NCBI RefSeq assembly: GCF_000170755.1 | Contig: NZ_ABCK01000037.1 | Coordinates: 1 to 40,229, forward strand | Length of the DNA stretch: 40,229 bases | From: Lentisphaera araneosa HTCC2155 | GTDB taxonomy: Bacteria > Verrucomicrobiota > Lentisphaeria > Lentisphaerales > Lentisphaeraceae | Reading direction: 5' to 3' | Shown here: in pieces, positions 9,246-17,234 of the stretch | How the letters are laid out: each line of letters begins with the position of its first letter | Numbering within the stretch: the first letter of the stretch is position 1 | Made by a program: the position numbers and the translations under genes | The notes under the pieces: model-generated | The model's database searches: none | Told to the model about the DNA's origin: nothing | The model's input: only the letters and a program-made list of their open reading frames with translations

Positions 9246-10115
9246 TTAAGTGAGTTCTTTCATGACTAATTGCAGATCCGACCAAGCTTCTTTCTTTTTA
9301 ACTTTACCATACACATTTTCTGAGCGCATCAAAAATGCGGGTGAATAACTAGGCATAATTTTGACTCCATCCCAATTGATCCATTTCCCACGGCACTGAT
9401 TAATACTCTCGTACTCAGAAATAGCTCTAATGATACTTGGGCTACAAACAACACAGGCTTGGGGTTTAATCAGCTTCATTTGCTGTAAAATAGCCGCAGA
9501 TTGCTCTTTTAATTCACTTGAGCGTGGGCATCGGTGGATATTGGCAATGTAAACATCTTTCATATCGAGTTTCATCGCCGATAAAATTTTCTTAAAAAAG
9601 TCACCTGTGGGTCCTGCAAAAGGGTCTTGTAAATCACCCTTGATTAAGGAAGCATCTAAGACAAACATGACTTTAGCTTGATTAGTTTCCGCAGGATCAT
9701 TAAAGGACAAGAGGCATTTTTTACAAGATAAAGCTTTTGAACGTAAGTCATCAAGGGGAAGGGAACTGAGATCTATTTTCTCTTCAATTGCTACTTCGAC
9801 TTGTGTTTCTTCAGCTTCTTTGTTAATGCCCAATTTTCTAATAGGCACCTCATTAGGAGCTTTTAATTCAAGTTTCTCCTGTAAGACAGGTGGTACACTA
9901 TGTGTTTTTACATTGGTCTTTGCTTTTACTTCTGCAGTAGCTTCCTCACATGGAAGCTCTTCATCTGATAATTTTTCGCAGTTGGGGAAAGTGAGTGGTA
10001 CTTCTGCTTGAAAATAAAAGAAATCGTTGAGTTGCTCATGAGATAAGTCAAAGTTTTTATCACCTGAACGACTTTCATTTTTCAGGGCTTCTTCAAGTGC
10101 TTCGATGATTTTCAT
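9246..10115 (-). CDS. uracil-DNA glycosylase-fold protein (family 4/5-like), degenerate motifs
   Basis: 289 residues from the ATG at 10115, chosen because GGAG sits 5 nt upstream and the frame overlaps the pseudokinase stop by 23 nt; longer upstream starts lie deep in that gene. Residues about 1-125 are a charged, poorly conserved linker. The C-terminal half aligns with Fe-S UDGs: C131-KK-C134, DPFAGPTGDFF, VYIANIHRC (C196) and YSPAFLMR, ending in a WSDLQ helix. Several key features are altered. The GEAPG motif reads VLDAS. The HPS His is Ser (YSP). The fourth cluster Cys is not in its usual place, though C221 and C224 lie nearby in QACVVC. It may be a DNA-repair glycosylase with a modified site or a catalytically dead relative. 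Family confident, activity uncertain. Confidence 0.75.
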   Translation of the reverse strand: MKIIEALEEALKNESRSGDKNFDLSHEQLNDFFYFQAEVPLTFPNCEKLSDEELPCEEATAEVKAKTNVKTHSVPPVLQEKLELKAPNEVPIRKLGINKEAEETQVEVAIEEKIDLSSLPLDDLRSKALSCKKCLLSFNDPAETNQAKVMFVLDASLIKGDLQDPFAGPTGDFFKKILSAMKLDMKDVYIANIHRCPRSSELKEQSAAILQQMKLIKPQACVVCSPSIIRAISEYESINQCRGKWINWDGVKIMPSYSPAFLMRSENVYGKVKKKEAWSDLQLVMKELT

Positions 10116-11370
10116 AGCACTCCATGAGCCGTGATAGACTTTCTCTATCATCGTCATTTTTATCTTTTTTGTTACCCATAAAATAAGCCATAAGGAGAAC
10201 AACTATGACTATTAAAACGATAAACACTGTTGCCAAAGGAAAGCATTTTGGCTCGACATCATCATCTTCAGTAAAATCACTTATTTGTTCTTGATTCAAT
10301 TCTTCTTGGTCTTCTTCAAGTGGAGTGACTGAACTGGGAGGGTGTAAGTTGCGTTCCGAAGCAAGTAAACTCAAATCAATTTCTGCTGTTTTTTTCGGCA
10401 CCAAAGTATCGCTTGGACTCGGTGCAAATTCTTTCAAAATTTCTTTACTCGGATTGAGGTCGACGCGCTCTAGATCGCTAATCAAATCATCGATTTGAGG
10501 GCGATGCTCAGGATGTTTTTCAAGCATAGAGAGGATTAAGCGATCGAGGCTTTCTGGAATTCTATTATTAAAACTTCTGAGGGACTCTGGTTTTAAATTC
10601 TTATGAGCTTCCAATTGAGCATTGGCACTCTCCTCTTTATAAAATGGTGGGTGTGATGCAAAGAGTTCGTAAATAACACAGCCCAGTGAATAAAGGTCGG
10701 ATTTAGCCGACACTTTGCGCTCTGTAATAACTTCTGGTGCGACGTACTGAGTATTATTAACCGGATTAAAGCCCAGATCTTTTTTAGAAAGTTCAAAAGC
10801 TGCTGGCCAGGACATTTCTACATCATAGAAAGCAACTTGATCTTGTACATAGGAAATTGTACTGGGTTTAATATTTGAGGCAATCAAATCGTTCTTCGCA
10901 AGATCATCATAGGCTCTGAGGAGTTGAAGACTGATGCCTAGGCATTGATCCAAAGTTAGTGACTGCTTTTGCCTGTGCCCCTTGAGGCTCGTTTTCATGA
11001 ATTCATACTCGACACAAAATTGATCCTCATATTCAAATGAATTTTGGATTTTAACTAAATGGTCGGATGAAAGCGAAGTTTGTTTTTGGACGCTCAACTT
11101 TAAGGCTTGTTGGGCATGAAGTGAGTCACTTATTAAGTTGTTAAAAACTCGCAAACGACAGAGTTTCCCCTCTTTATTTAGAGCATTATAAGTATCTGAA
11201 AATTCATCGTTAGCTTTGATGACTTGCAGTATATATGTGCTAAAAGCTTTGGGGACAGTAAAGGTGTAATGACACGAAGAGCAGGATTGTTTAGTTAGAG
11301 CTTTGTTGTAATCGAAAAACATCCTGGTTTCACAAGATGGACACGCGGCTTTAATCTGCTCTGTACTCAT
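10093..11370 (-). CDS. zinc-ribbon Ser/Thr pseudokinase with C-terminal membrane anchor
   Basis: 425 residues. A CPSC...CSSC zinc ribbon (C10, C13, C30, C33) opens the protein. A Hanks-type kinase fold follows (about 45-300), recognised by YVAPEV (APE), KSDLYSLGCVIYELF and the C-lobe HPEHRP. Catalytic residues are lost: no glycine-rich loop is visible, the beta3 Lys region reads LCRLRVF, the HRDLKPxN loop reads ASNIKPST, and DFG reads DVE. It therefore looks like a pseudokinase acting as a scaffold or allosteric regulator. An acidic linker leads to a single transmembrane segment (about 383-405) and a short charged tail. The start has AGGA about 7 nt upstream. It lies 12 nt after the ROK gene and overlaps the UDG-like gene by 23 nt, so the two are likely translationally coupled. 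Confidence 0.82.
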   Translation of the reverse strand: MSTEQIKAACPSCETRMFFDYNKALTKQSCSSCHYTFTVPKAFSTYILQVIKANDEFSDTYNALNKEGKLCRLRVFNNLISDSLHAQQALKLSVQKQTSLSSDHLVKIQNSFEYEDQFCVEYEFMKTSLKGHRQKQSLTLDQCLGISLQLLRAYDDLAKNDLIASNIKPSTISYVQDQVAFYDVEMSWPAAFELSKKDLGFNPVNNTQYVAPEVITERKVSAKSDLYSLGCVIYELFASHPPFYKEESANAQLEAHKNLKPESLRSFNNRIPESLDRLILSMLEKHPEHRPQIDDLISDLERVDLNPSKEILKEFAPSPSDTLVPKKTAEIDLSLLASERNLHPPSSVTPLEEDQEELNQEQISDFTEDDDVEPKCFPLATVFIVLIVIVVLLMAYFMGNKKDKNDDDRESLSRLMECYENHRST

Positions 11371-11382
11371 AGACTTCCTTTA

Positions 11383-12390
11383 TTAAATTAATGCTAGTAA
11401 CGCTGCTCCTAAAACACCTGCTGAATCACCGAGTTGGTGACAGTAGACTTTGGGTCTTGCTACAGGACTATATGTATGGCGTCGCAACTCTTCTTCAAGA
11501 TCTTCGTAAACAACACTCTGTAAAGATACACCACCACCTAAGACAAAATAGTCGGGGTCTAGGATATTTGTTAAATTACCTAAATATTTTGCCAAACGTT
11601 TTTTGTATTGTTTAATAATGGCTTGTGCCATGGGCTCTTGTTGTTCAGCCATTTCGAAAATTTTACGCGCATCAGGTCTTTCAGCAATTTGCGAATACAT
11701 CCTAGATGAATAAGCCGCTTCAATAGCCGTTCCCGATAAGTATTGCTCTGCACAGCCCTCTAAACCACAGTGACAAGGTAAGCCACCGTCGAGTTCTATG
11801 GACATGTGACCCACTTCAAATGCTGAACCAGAAGCACCGGTAATAAGCTGACCATTAATAACACAACCGCCACCTAAGCCAGTTCCGAGAATAAGGCCGA
11901 GACCATTTTGTTTTTTCACGGGCTTTCCAGCTTCTTTAGCATAAGTTATACCTGCACCAGCGAGAACTTCTGCAAGAGCAAAGCAATTTGCATCGTTACT
12001 CACTTCAACTGGAATAGGCAGTTTGAGAAGGATCTGAAGATCATTCTCTAAATTTTTATCAAGGAAAATACGCGTATTACCGTTGGACATGGCTTTTTTC
12101 TTCGGATCAACCGAACCTGGTAAGCCAATGCCAATACCTTTGATTTCGTCTAAGCCAATCGTGAGTTCTTTAGATAGGTCTTTAATGAGGTTAGATATAT
12201 TTTCAATGACAATCTGGTAACCCCGACTTCTCTCGGTGGGGATACGACGTGAGCCTCTATTTCGTAAGAATAGAATCTCGCCGCCTACCTGAATTTCTTG
12301 CCAGTGATCGCTATCTTGTGTTTCTTTTACGACTTCAAAAAAAGCGGCTTCAACTTTTGTTCCGCCAATATCTAATCCACAAATAATCAT
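11383..12390 (-). CDS. ROK family sugar kinase (glucokinase-like)
   Basis: 335 residues, usual ROK length. The N-terminal ATP-binding motif is CGLDIGGTK, a second phosphate segment is GLGLILGTGLGGG, and the ROK zinc signature CHCGLEGCAEQYLSG lies in the middle. A glucokinase or N-acetylhexosamine kinase role in the cytosol is expected; specificity cannot be assigned. No DNA-binding HTH precedes the kinase domain, so it is an enzyme-type rather than a NagC/XylR-type repressor. It is the third gene of the operon, 36 nt after proC. Confidence 0.9.
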   Translation of the reverse strand: MIICGLDIGGTKVEAAFFEVVKETQDSDHWQEIQVGGEILFLRNRGSRRIPTERSRGYQIVIENISNLIKDLSKELTIGLDEIKGIGIGLPGSVDPKKKAMSNGNTRIFLDKNLENDLQILLKLPIPVEVSNDANCFALAEVLAGAGITYAKEAGKPVKKQNGLGLILGTGLGGGCVINGQLITGASGSAFEVGHMSIELDGGLPCHCGLEGCAEQYLSGTAIEAAYSSRMYSQIAERPDARKIFEMAEQQEPMAQAIIKQYKKRLAKYLGNLTNILDPDYFVLGGGVSLQSVVYEDLEEELRRHTYSPVARPKVYCHQLGDSAGVLGAALLALI

Positions 12391-12426
12391 GTTTAACTCT
12401 ACCCTAAATTGATACTCTAAAAAATT

Positions 12427-13227
12427 TTACTTTTCACCGCGACTTAATTCATCGCCTCTATCTTTTGCTGCTTGAAAGCCTTGGTGAAGTACTTCTCTTA
12501 AATTGTTTTGCTTGAAGTTTTCTAAGGCCGCATAAGTTGTACCGTTAGGCGAAGTCACTGCATTGCGTAATTCCTCGGGAGTTCCCAACTTATCGCTCAA
12601 CATCTGTGCTGAACCCAAAAATGTTTGTATGCTAAATGCTAAGGCCACTTCATCTGAGAGACCATTAGCTTTTGCGGATTGCGCCAAGGCATCGATCATT
12701 TCAAAAACATAGGCGGGACCGCTACCACTTAAAGCCGTGATTGTATTGATGTCATCTTCAGCTACTTTCGCCAAAATACCTGAGCATTCGAAGTACTGAG
12801 TCAACAAGGCAAGGTCACTTTCACCGACACCGCTTGCAGAACAATAGGCCACAGCTCCTTTTGATACACAGAGAGGCGTATTTGGCATCGTTCTTGTGAC
12901 TTTATCAGTCCCCAACCATTGCTCTAAGTTATCGAGTGTAATACCGGCGCAAATTGATACAAAGTATTGATCTTTGACCATAGGCTGCAAAGAACGACAA
13001 ATTTGTTCTGCTACTTGAGGTTTGAAGGCGAGAACGACCATGCGCGAATTCATTGCTTCGGCGTTATCATCACTTACGGGTATATTGGTCAGATCACGAA
13101 AGTCGAAGCGACTCTGATCCGGTGCTGTCCCAATAATTTCTTCGCTCGTTAATACACCGTTGAGGCATATACCTTTCGCAATAGCACTGGCCATCTTGCC
13201 AGTACCAATAAATGATAACTCTTTCAT
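12427..13227 (-). CDS. proC: pyrroline-5-carboxylate reductase
   Basis: 266 residues, standard length. It reduces 1-pyrroline-5-carboxylate to proline with NAD(P)H. The N-terminal Rossmann motif is FIGTGKMASAIAKG, the cofactor/substrate region VLAFKPQVAEQI is clear, and the C-terminal dimerisation/active-site block ALSGSGPAYVFEMIDAL...SPNGTTYAAL is typical of ProC. It starts 9 nt after the sigma-factor stop, so co-transcription is expected. A proline biosynthesis gene tied to a sigma factor could reflect osmotic or stress control, but that is inference. Confidence 0.93.
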   Translation of the reverse strand: MKELSFIGTGKMASAIAKGICLNGVLTSEEIIGTAPDQSRFDFRDLTNIPVSDDNAEAMNSRMVVLAFKPQVAEQICRSLQPMVKDQYFVSICAGITLDNLEQWLGTDKVTRTMPNTPLCVSKGAVAYCSASGVGESDLALLTQYFECSGILAKVAEDDINTITALSGSGPAYVFEMIDALAQSAKANGLSDEVALAFSIQTFLGSAQMLSDKLGTPEELRNAVTSPNGTTYAALENFKQNNLREVLHQGFQAAKDRGDELSRGEK

Positions 13228-13236
13228 AGACTCTAC

Positions 13237-14061
13237 TTAGTTAAGCAGACTTTCACGCTGCATTCTTTCTCTTAGCTTCTTCAAAGCTTGGTTTTGAATC
13301 TGACGAACACGCTCACGCGTTCTGCCAATCGCTTGACTTACTTCTTCTAAGGTCTTAGGACGACCCGATAGTAAGCCAAAACGCAATTCCAAAACGAGTT
13401 TTTCACGGTCAGTCAAATAGACTATGAATTTCATCATTGAATTGATCGATTCCGCTTCACCGATGATATCGGATGCTGTTTGAGAGGCTTTGTCAGCTAC
13501 AATATCTTGAATCTCACCATCTTCACCATCTTGCAGTTTTGCTTGAAGTGAAATAGTGGAACCGCCGACTGTGCTAAGTCCAGAAACTGTTCTTTTTGAA
13601 AATTCTAGGTATGTCGCAATCTCTTGATCAGTAGGCTCACGCATGAGCTTTTCTTTTAATTCAATGCGAGCATTTCGAATCTTGTTTATTTTCCCTGCCG
13701 ACTGGACAGGAATACGAATTGTACGGCTCTGATTAGCCAAACCACGGCGCATGGATTGTTTGATCCACCACGCTGCATAAGAAGAGAACTTTGCACCTTT
13801 AGCGGGGTCGAATTTTTCAACCGCACGCATCAATCCAATATTACCTTCTGAAATAAGGTCAGATAAGGGCAAGCCGAGTCCTTTGAAATCATGTGCAATC
13901 TTTACAACAAGACGAAGGTTGGATACGATTAGCTTTTCACGAGCTTTATCACTACCTAACTTAATGTCAGCAGCTAAATCGACCTCTTCTTCTTTTGTTA
14001 CTAGTGAATAATCACTAATATTGTGCATATAATTACGAATGGCGTCGCTTTTTGAATCCAT
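13237..14061 (-). CDS. RNA polymerase sigma-70 family factor (group 2, RpoD/RpoS-like)
   Basis: 274 residues from ATG 14061; a TTG at 14067 is in frame but is too close to the GGGA that would serve as ribosome-binding site. Region 1.2 (DAIRNYMHNISDYSLVT), region 2 with the core-binding and -10 recognition helices (NLRLVVKIAHDF...FSSYAAWWIKQSMRRGLANQSRTIRIP), region 3 (EPTDQEIATYL) and region 4 with the -35 helix-turn-helix (LEEVSQAIGRTRERVRQIQ) are all present. Region 1.1 is absent, and the length matches group 2 alternative sigma factors rather than a full primary RpoD. No anti-sigma gene is adjacent. It heads the minus-strand operon running to comM. Confidence 0.9.
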   Translation of the reverse strand: MDSKSDAIRNYMHNISDYSLVTKEEEVDLAADIKLGSDKAREKLIVSNLRLVVKIAHDFKGLGLPLSDLISEGNIGLMRAVEKFDPAKGAKFSSYAAWWIKQSMRRGLANQSRTIRIPVQSAGKINKIRNARIELKEKLMREPTDQEIATYLEFSKRTVSGLSTVGGSTISLQAKLQDGEDGEIQDIVADKASQTASDIIGEAESINSMMKFIVYLTDREKLVLELRFGLLSGRPKTLEEVSQAIGRTRERVRQIQNQALKKLRERMQRESLLN

Positions 14062-14112
14062 CTGCAATTTCCCGGATACTTAAATTTGTTAATGTTTACT
14101 TATAAAATAAAA

Positions 14113-14156
14113 TAGCATATTTCTCCCCCACATTCTGTGTGGAAATAAGCGTGCTA
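14113..14156 (-). promoter_or_regulatory. structured leader hairpin of the sigma-factor operon
   Basis: The ~105-nt leader between the predicted promoter and the sigma-factor start can fold into a nested hairpin. The pairs are TAGCA/TGCTA (14113-14117 with 14152-14156), then ATTT/AAAT (14119-14122 with 14143-14146), then CCACA/TGTGG around a TTCTG loop (14128-14142). There is no U-run directly after it, so post-transcriptional control fits better than simple termination. Folded by eye. Confidence 0.35.
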
Positions 14157-14174
14157 TAGTAACGGATGTTCAAT

Positions 14175-14203
14175 ATAATACAAGCCTGATTTTTAGAAAA
14201 CAA
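14175..14203 (-). promoter_or_regulatory. candidate sigma-70 promoter for the sigma-factor/proC/comM operon
   Basis: On the minus strand TTGTTT (14203-14198) is separated by exactly 17 nt from TATTAT (14180-14175). It lies between the stop of the 150-residue gene (14227) and the sigma-factor start, so the sigma operon need not depend on read-through. The -10 and spacing resemble those proposed for thrS, and the -35 resembles that proposed for fadD. Confidence 0.4.
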
Positions 14204-14226
14204 GCCCCTACTTAAACTAAGTAAGA

Positions 14227-14679
14227 TTATAAGTCTCTATTCTCCATCAAAGACCAGTGAAATTGCTCTGACGCGTGCTGATTGATACTTGATAGCTGAG
14301 TAAAGAGCTCCTTGGTTTTTGCCAACTCCGCAATTTTCGAATAAGACTCATATCGCAATTCAAATACCTTAGAAATTTTATGTACCACTTTCTCGAAGTC
14401 AGAACTCTTCATATTATTGGGTAGATCTTCCAATAAGTCGAGAGGCTTACCCATATCTGGGGTATTTTGAAACCAAGAATTCAGCACCACTTTAGGCGAT
14501 GATTCTATGAAGCATTTCAAATAATTCGCAATATGCTTTTGTTGTCTTGCGCAAAAATGACTTATTGATTGTGTTTTAGGTTTTGTAAAAACATCCTCTA
14601 ACTCTTCCATGATATCAGACATTTCGAGGTGGTCTCGGCGACATTGCCGAATAATTTCTTTAGTTTGTGCAAAAGACAT
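14227..14679 (-). CDS. hypothetical protein, helical, possibly ferritin-like
   Basis: 150 residues with a good AGGAG 6 nt before the ATG, so very likely a real gene. I do not recognise the family with confidence. The sequence is almost all helix-forming and rich in charged residues. The C-terminal segment 'YESYSKIAELAKTKELFTQLSSINQHASEQF' has the rhythm of a ferritin/rubrerythrin-type helical hairpin, but a full set of metal ligands (ExxH pairs) is not visible. No signal peptide or membrane helix, so cytosolic. It is divergent from glutamate dehydrogenase and precedes the sigma-factor operon on the same strand with its own spacing. Function unknown. Confidence 0.65.
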   Translation of the reverse strand: MSFAQTKEIIRQCRRDHLEMSDIMEELEDVFTKPKTQSISHFCARQQKHIANYLKCFIESSPKVVLNSWFQNTPDMGKPLDLLEDLPNNMKSSDFEKVVHKISKVFELRYESYSKIAELAKTKELFTQLSSINQHASEQFHWSLMENRDL

Positions 14680-14720
14680 AATTAACTCCTTGATTGGGTT
14701 TCACTATAGCTAATTTATGA

Positions 14721-14794
14721 CACAAATGCAGAAAAATGAAATCATTTTTTAACTTATCTCACTCTTTGCTATTCCTTTGGGCTCACAAATGCAG
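14721..14794. repeat. 11-bp direct repeat in the gdh upstream region
   Basis: CACAAATGCAG occurs at 14721-14731 and again at 14784-14794 (63 bp start to start, about six helical turns), each followed by a similar A-rich stretch. Both lie in the 143-nt divergent region between the hypothetical gene and gdh, so they could be a pair of regulator sites. No regulator is identified. Confidence 0.35.
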
Positions 14795-14822
14795 TAAAAT
14801 AAAATAAACAAGGGAGTCTTTC

Positions 14823-16076
14823 ATGGACAAATTATTTAAAAATGTCGTCAATATTTTTAACCAAGCTTGTAAAAAAGCTGATATTAGCAAAACCATACAC
14901 ACAATCTTAAAACAACCCAAGAACGAAATCATCGTCAACTTCCCCGTGAGAATGGATTCTGGCGAAATGAAACTCTTCAAAGGTTATCGCATACAGCACA
15001 ATAATATACTCGGCCCCTATAAAGGCGGCTTTCGCTACCATCCTCAAGTCAACTTAGATGAAGTTAAGGGCCTCGCCATGCTCATGACCCTCAAATGTTC
15101 TTTAGCAGGCCTCCCCTTCGGTGGTGCAAAAGGTGGCGTAAAGTTCAATCCAAAAGACTTTTCTATTAGTGAGATTGAAAAAATTACTCGTCGTTTTGTT
15201 CATGCACTTGGAGATAATATCGGACCTAATTTTGACATCCCCGCTCCTGATATGGGCACTGGCGCTCAAACAATGAATTGGATGATGGACACTTACCTCA
15301 ATACATCAGGCTCACTTGACCGCCAATGCTTAAAGGGTGTCGTCACCGGTAAATCTGTGAAAGTTGGCGGAACGAAAGGACGCGCACAAGCCACAGGCTA
15401 TGGCGTCGTCATGTGCATCGAAGAATGGGCCAAACAACACAATTATAAAATCAGTGATAAAACTTTCATTATCCAAGGCTTTGGTAATGTCGGATCCTGG
15501 GCCGCAAAGCGCCTAGATTCTCTTGGAGCGAAAGTTGTTGCCGTGAACGACTGCGCCGGCACCCTTTATATGAAGGAAGGAGTTCCAGTGCGCCAACTCA
15601 CAGAATACATTGCCGAAAACGGTAGTATTGCAGGCTTCATGGGACAAGAACTCCTAAGCCGCGAGGAGTTCTTCTCTATGAAAGCTGACGTGATGATTCC
15701 CGCCGCACTCGAAAACCAAATCGGTGAAAAAGAAGCTCATGCAGCTCAGGTCGAGCTCATTGCGGAAGGCGCAAATGGCCCTATCACTAACAGAGCTGAT
15801 GAAATTCTCGCCGAAAAAGACATTCAAGTTATTCCAGATGTTTTAGCGAACTCTGGCGGCGTAATTGTCTCTTATTTTGAATGGCTCCAGAACCGCTCTA
15901 ACGATTACTGGCACGAACATCACGTCTTAGAGAAGCTCCAAGACAAAATCATTAAAGCCTATCATATTGTCCACGATCTAAGCATAGAGCTTGATGTAAG
16001 CAAACGCGAAGCAGCCTATATAAGAGCATTGAAAAATATTGATGAAGTCTACAATGAGCGCGGTATATTCCCTTAA
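14823..16076 (+). CDS. gdhA: Glu/Leu/Phe/Val-family glutamate dehydrogenase
   Basis: 417 residues, the size of hexameric short-type glutamate dehydrogenases (GudB/RocG/GdhA class). It interconverts glutamate with 2-oxoglutarate and ammonia in the cytosol. The substrate-binding/catalytic segment GPYKGGFRYHP...LAGLPFGGAKGGV contains the expected lysines, the PAPDMGTG motif follows, and the nucleotide-binding domain shows GFGNVGSWAAKRL. VSYFEWLQN near the C-terminus is typical. The acidic residue that favours NAD over NADP is not judged here. AAGGGAG precedes the ATG at good spacing. Codon use is C-rich, suggesting high expression. The stop abuts the stop of the convergent bioF gene with no spacer. 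Confidence 0.92.
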   Translation: MDKLFKNVVNIFNQACKKADISKTIHTILKQPKNEIIVNFPVRMDSGEMKLFKGYRIQHNNILGPYKGGFRYHPQVNLDEVKGLAMLMTLKCSLAGLPFGGAKGGVKFNPKDFSISEIEKITRRFVHALGDNIGPNFDIPAPDMGTGAQTMNWMMDTYLNTSGSLDRQCLKGVVTGKSVKVGGTKGRAQATGYGVVMCIEEWAKQHNYKISDKTFIIQGFGNVGSWAAKRLDSLGAKVVAVNDCAGTLYMKEGVPVRQLTEYIAENGSIAGFMGQELLSREEFFSMKADVMIPAALENQIGEKEAHAAQVELIAEGANGPITNRADEILAEKDIQVIPDVLANSGGVIVSYFEWLQNRSNDYWHEHHVLEKLQDKIIKAYHIVHDLSIELDVSKREAAYIRALKNIDEVYNERGIFP

Positions 16077-17234
16077 TTAAAAATGCGCTAACAGGTCTTC
16101 TATCTGCCTATATGTATGAAGACTTGAAAGAGTTAAACGTAAACGCGAACTCCCTTTAGGAACAGTTGGTGGCCTAATAGCCGGTATCAAAAAACCTTTT
16201 TCGAAGAGCTCTTTAGATTTATTTAAGGCCCCCTCTTCTGAGCCTATGAGTACGGCAATAATCGGTCCCTCTCCTTCAATTAATTGATAACTTTTTTGCT
16301 TTAAAGATTCGCGAAGGTACTTACACTTTTCCAATAAAGATCTTCGCTTAGCTTCATATTCCTCGCTTGCCATTAACTCAAGTGATTTTAAATTTGCCGC
16401 AATAACTCCAGGAGGCAAAGCCGTGGAAAAGATATAGGATCGACAGGTATTTAAAAAATAATCTTTCAAAGCCTTACTTATACAAGCATAAGCACCAAAA
16501 CTCCCAAAAGCTTTAGAAAAAGTTCCGAGCAGCAAATCCACATCCTTTGCCCACCTACCCGTGGGACCACAACCATCTTCTCCGTAGACGCCAGCACCAT
16601 GTGCGTCATCTAAATATAAAAATGCCTCATACTTTTTTGACAAGGACACCAAATCCGCAATAGGTGCCTCATCACCATCCATACTAAATACGGTTTCCGA
16701 AATAATAATTTTGTGCTCTACATCTTGGTAGCGTTCAAGGAGCTTTCCTAAAGAACTGATATCATTATGATGAAAACGCTGAAACTTGGCTCCCGACAAA
16801 CGAATGCCATCAATGATTGAAGCGTGAACCAACTTATCAGCAAAAATCATGGTGTTTTTATCCGCCAAAGCCTGAATCAAACCGACATTTGCCTGAAAGC
16901 CACTATTAAAAACGATACTTTCATCCGCCCCTTTCCATTGAGCCACAGCTTTTTCTAGGTCATCATGCAAAGGCATTGTACCACAAACTAAACGCGAGGC
17001 AATTGATGAAACACCTAAACTTTGAGTCGCATGACTAGATGCTTCGACAACACGTTTATCTAAGTGCATACCTAAATAACTATTTGAAGAAAAGTTGATT
17101 AGGGTTTTGTTTTCAAAGCTGTACTCCACCCCCTGTGAATACTCATAAACCTTAGCTTGCCTAAACAAGTCTTTTTGCTTTACCTCTTGTATAAAGTCCT
17201 CATACTTCTGCTCATCATACATCCTTAAAAGCAT
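16077..17234 (-). CDS. bioF: 8-amino-7-oxononanoate synthase family PLP enzyme
   Basis: 385 residues. This alpha-oxoamine synthase condenses an acyl thioester with an amino acid (for BioF, pimeloyl-ACP/CoA with alanine). Visible are SSNSYLGMH, the Cys/His region FADKLVHASIIDG, the cofactor aspartate in YLDDAHGAG, the PLP lysine in GTFSKAFGSFG, and RPPTVPKGSSRLRLTLSSLHT, which favours BioF over serine palmitoyltransferase. The first 20 nt overlap the end of the kinase/cNMP gene. Both candidate starts (17234 and 17222) have weak ribosome-binding sites, so coupling to the kinase is likely. No other biotin genes lie nearby. A related enzyme (Kbl-like or lipid-directed) is the main alternative, and the OleC-like ligase two genes upstream could in principle supply an activated acyl group. 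Confidence 0.85.
   Translation of the reverse strand: MLLRMYDEQKYEDFIQEVKQKDLFRQAKVYEYSQGVEYSFENKTLINFSSNSYLGMHLDKRVVEASSHATQSLGVSSIASRLVCGTMPLHDDLEKAVAQWKGADESIVFNSGFQANVGLIQALADKNTMIFADKLVHASIIDGIRLSGAKFQRFHHNDISSLGKLLERYQDVEHKIIISETVFSMDGDEAPIADLVSLSKKYEAFLYLDDAHGAGVYGEDGCGPTGRWAKDVDLLLGTFSKAFGSFGAYACISKALKDYFLNTCRSYIFSTALPPGVIAANLKSLELMASEEYEAKRRSLLEKCKYLRESLKQKSYQLIEGEGPIIAVLIGSEEGALNKSKELFEKGFLIPAIRPPTVPKGSSRLRLTLSSLHTYRQIEDLLAHF

Noticed and set aside
14227-14679. Hemerythrin-like protein
   Set aside because: Helical, but the expected HxxxE/HxxxH iron ligands are not in place; left as hypothetical.
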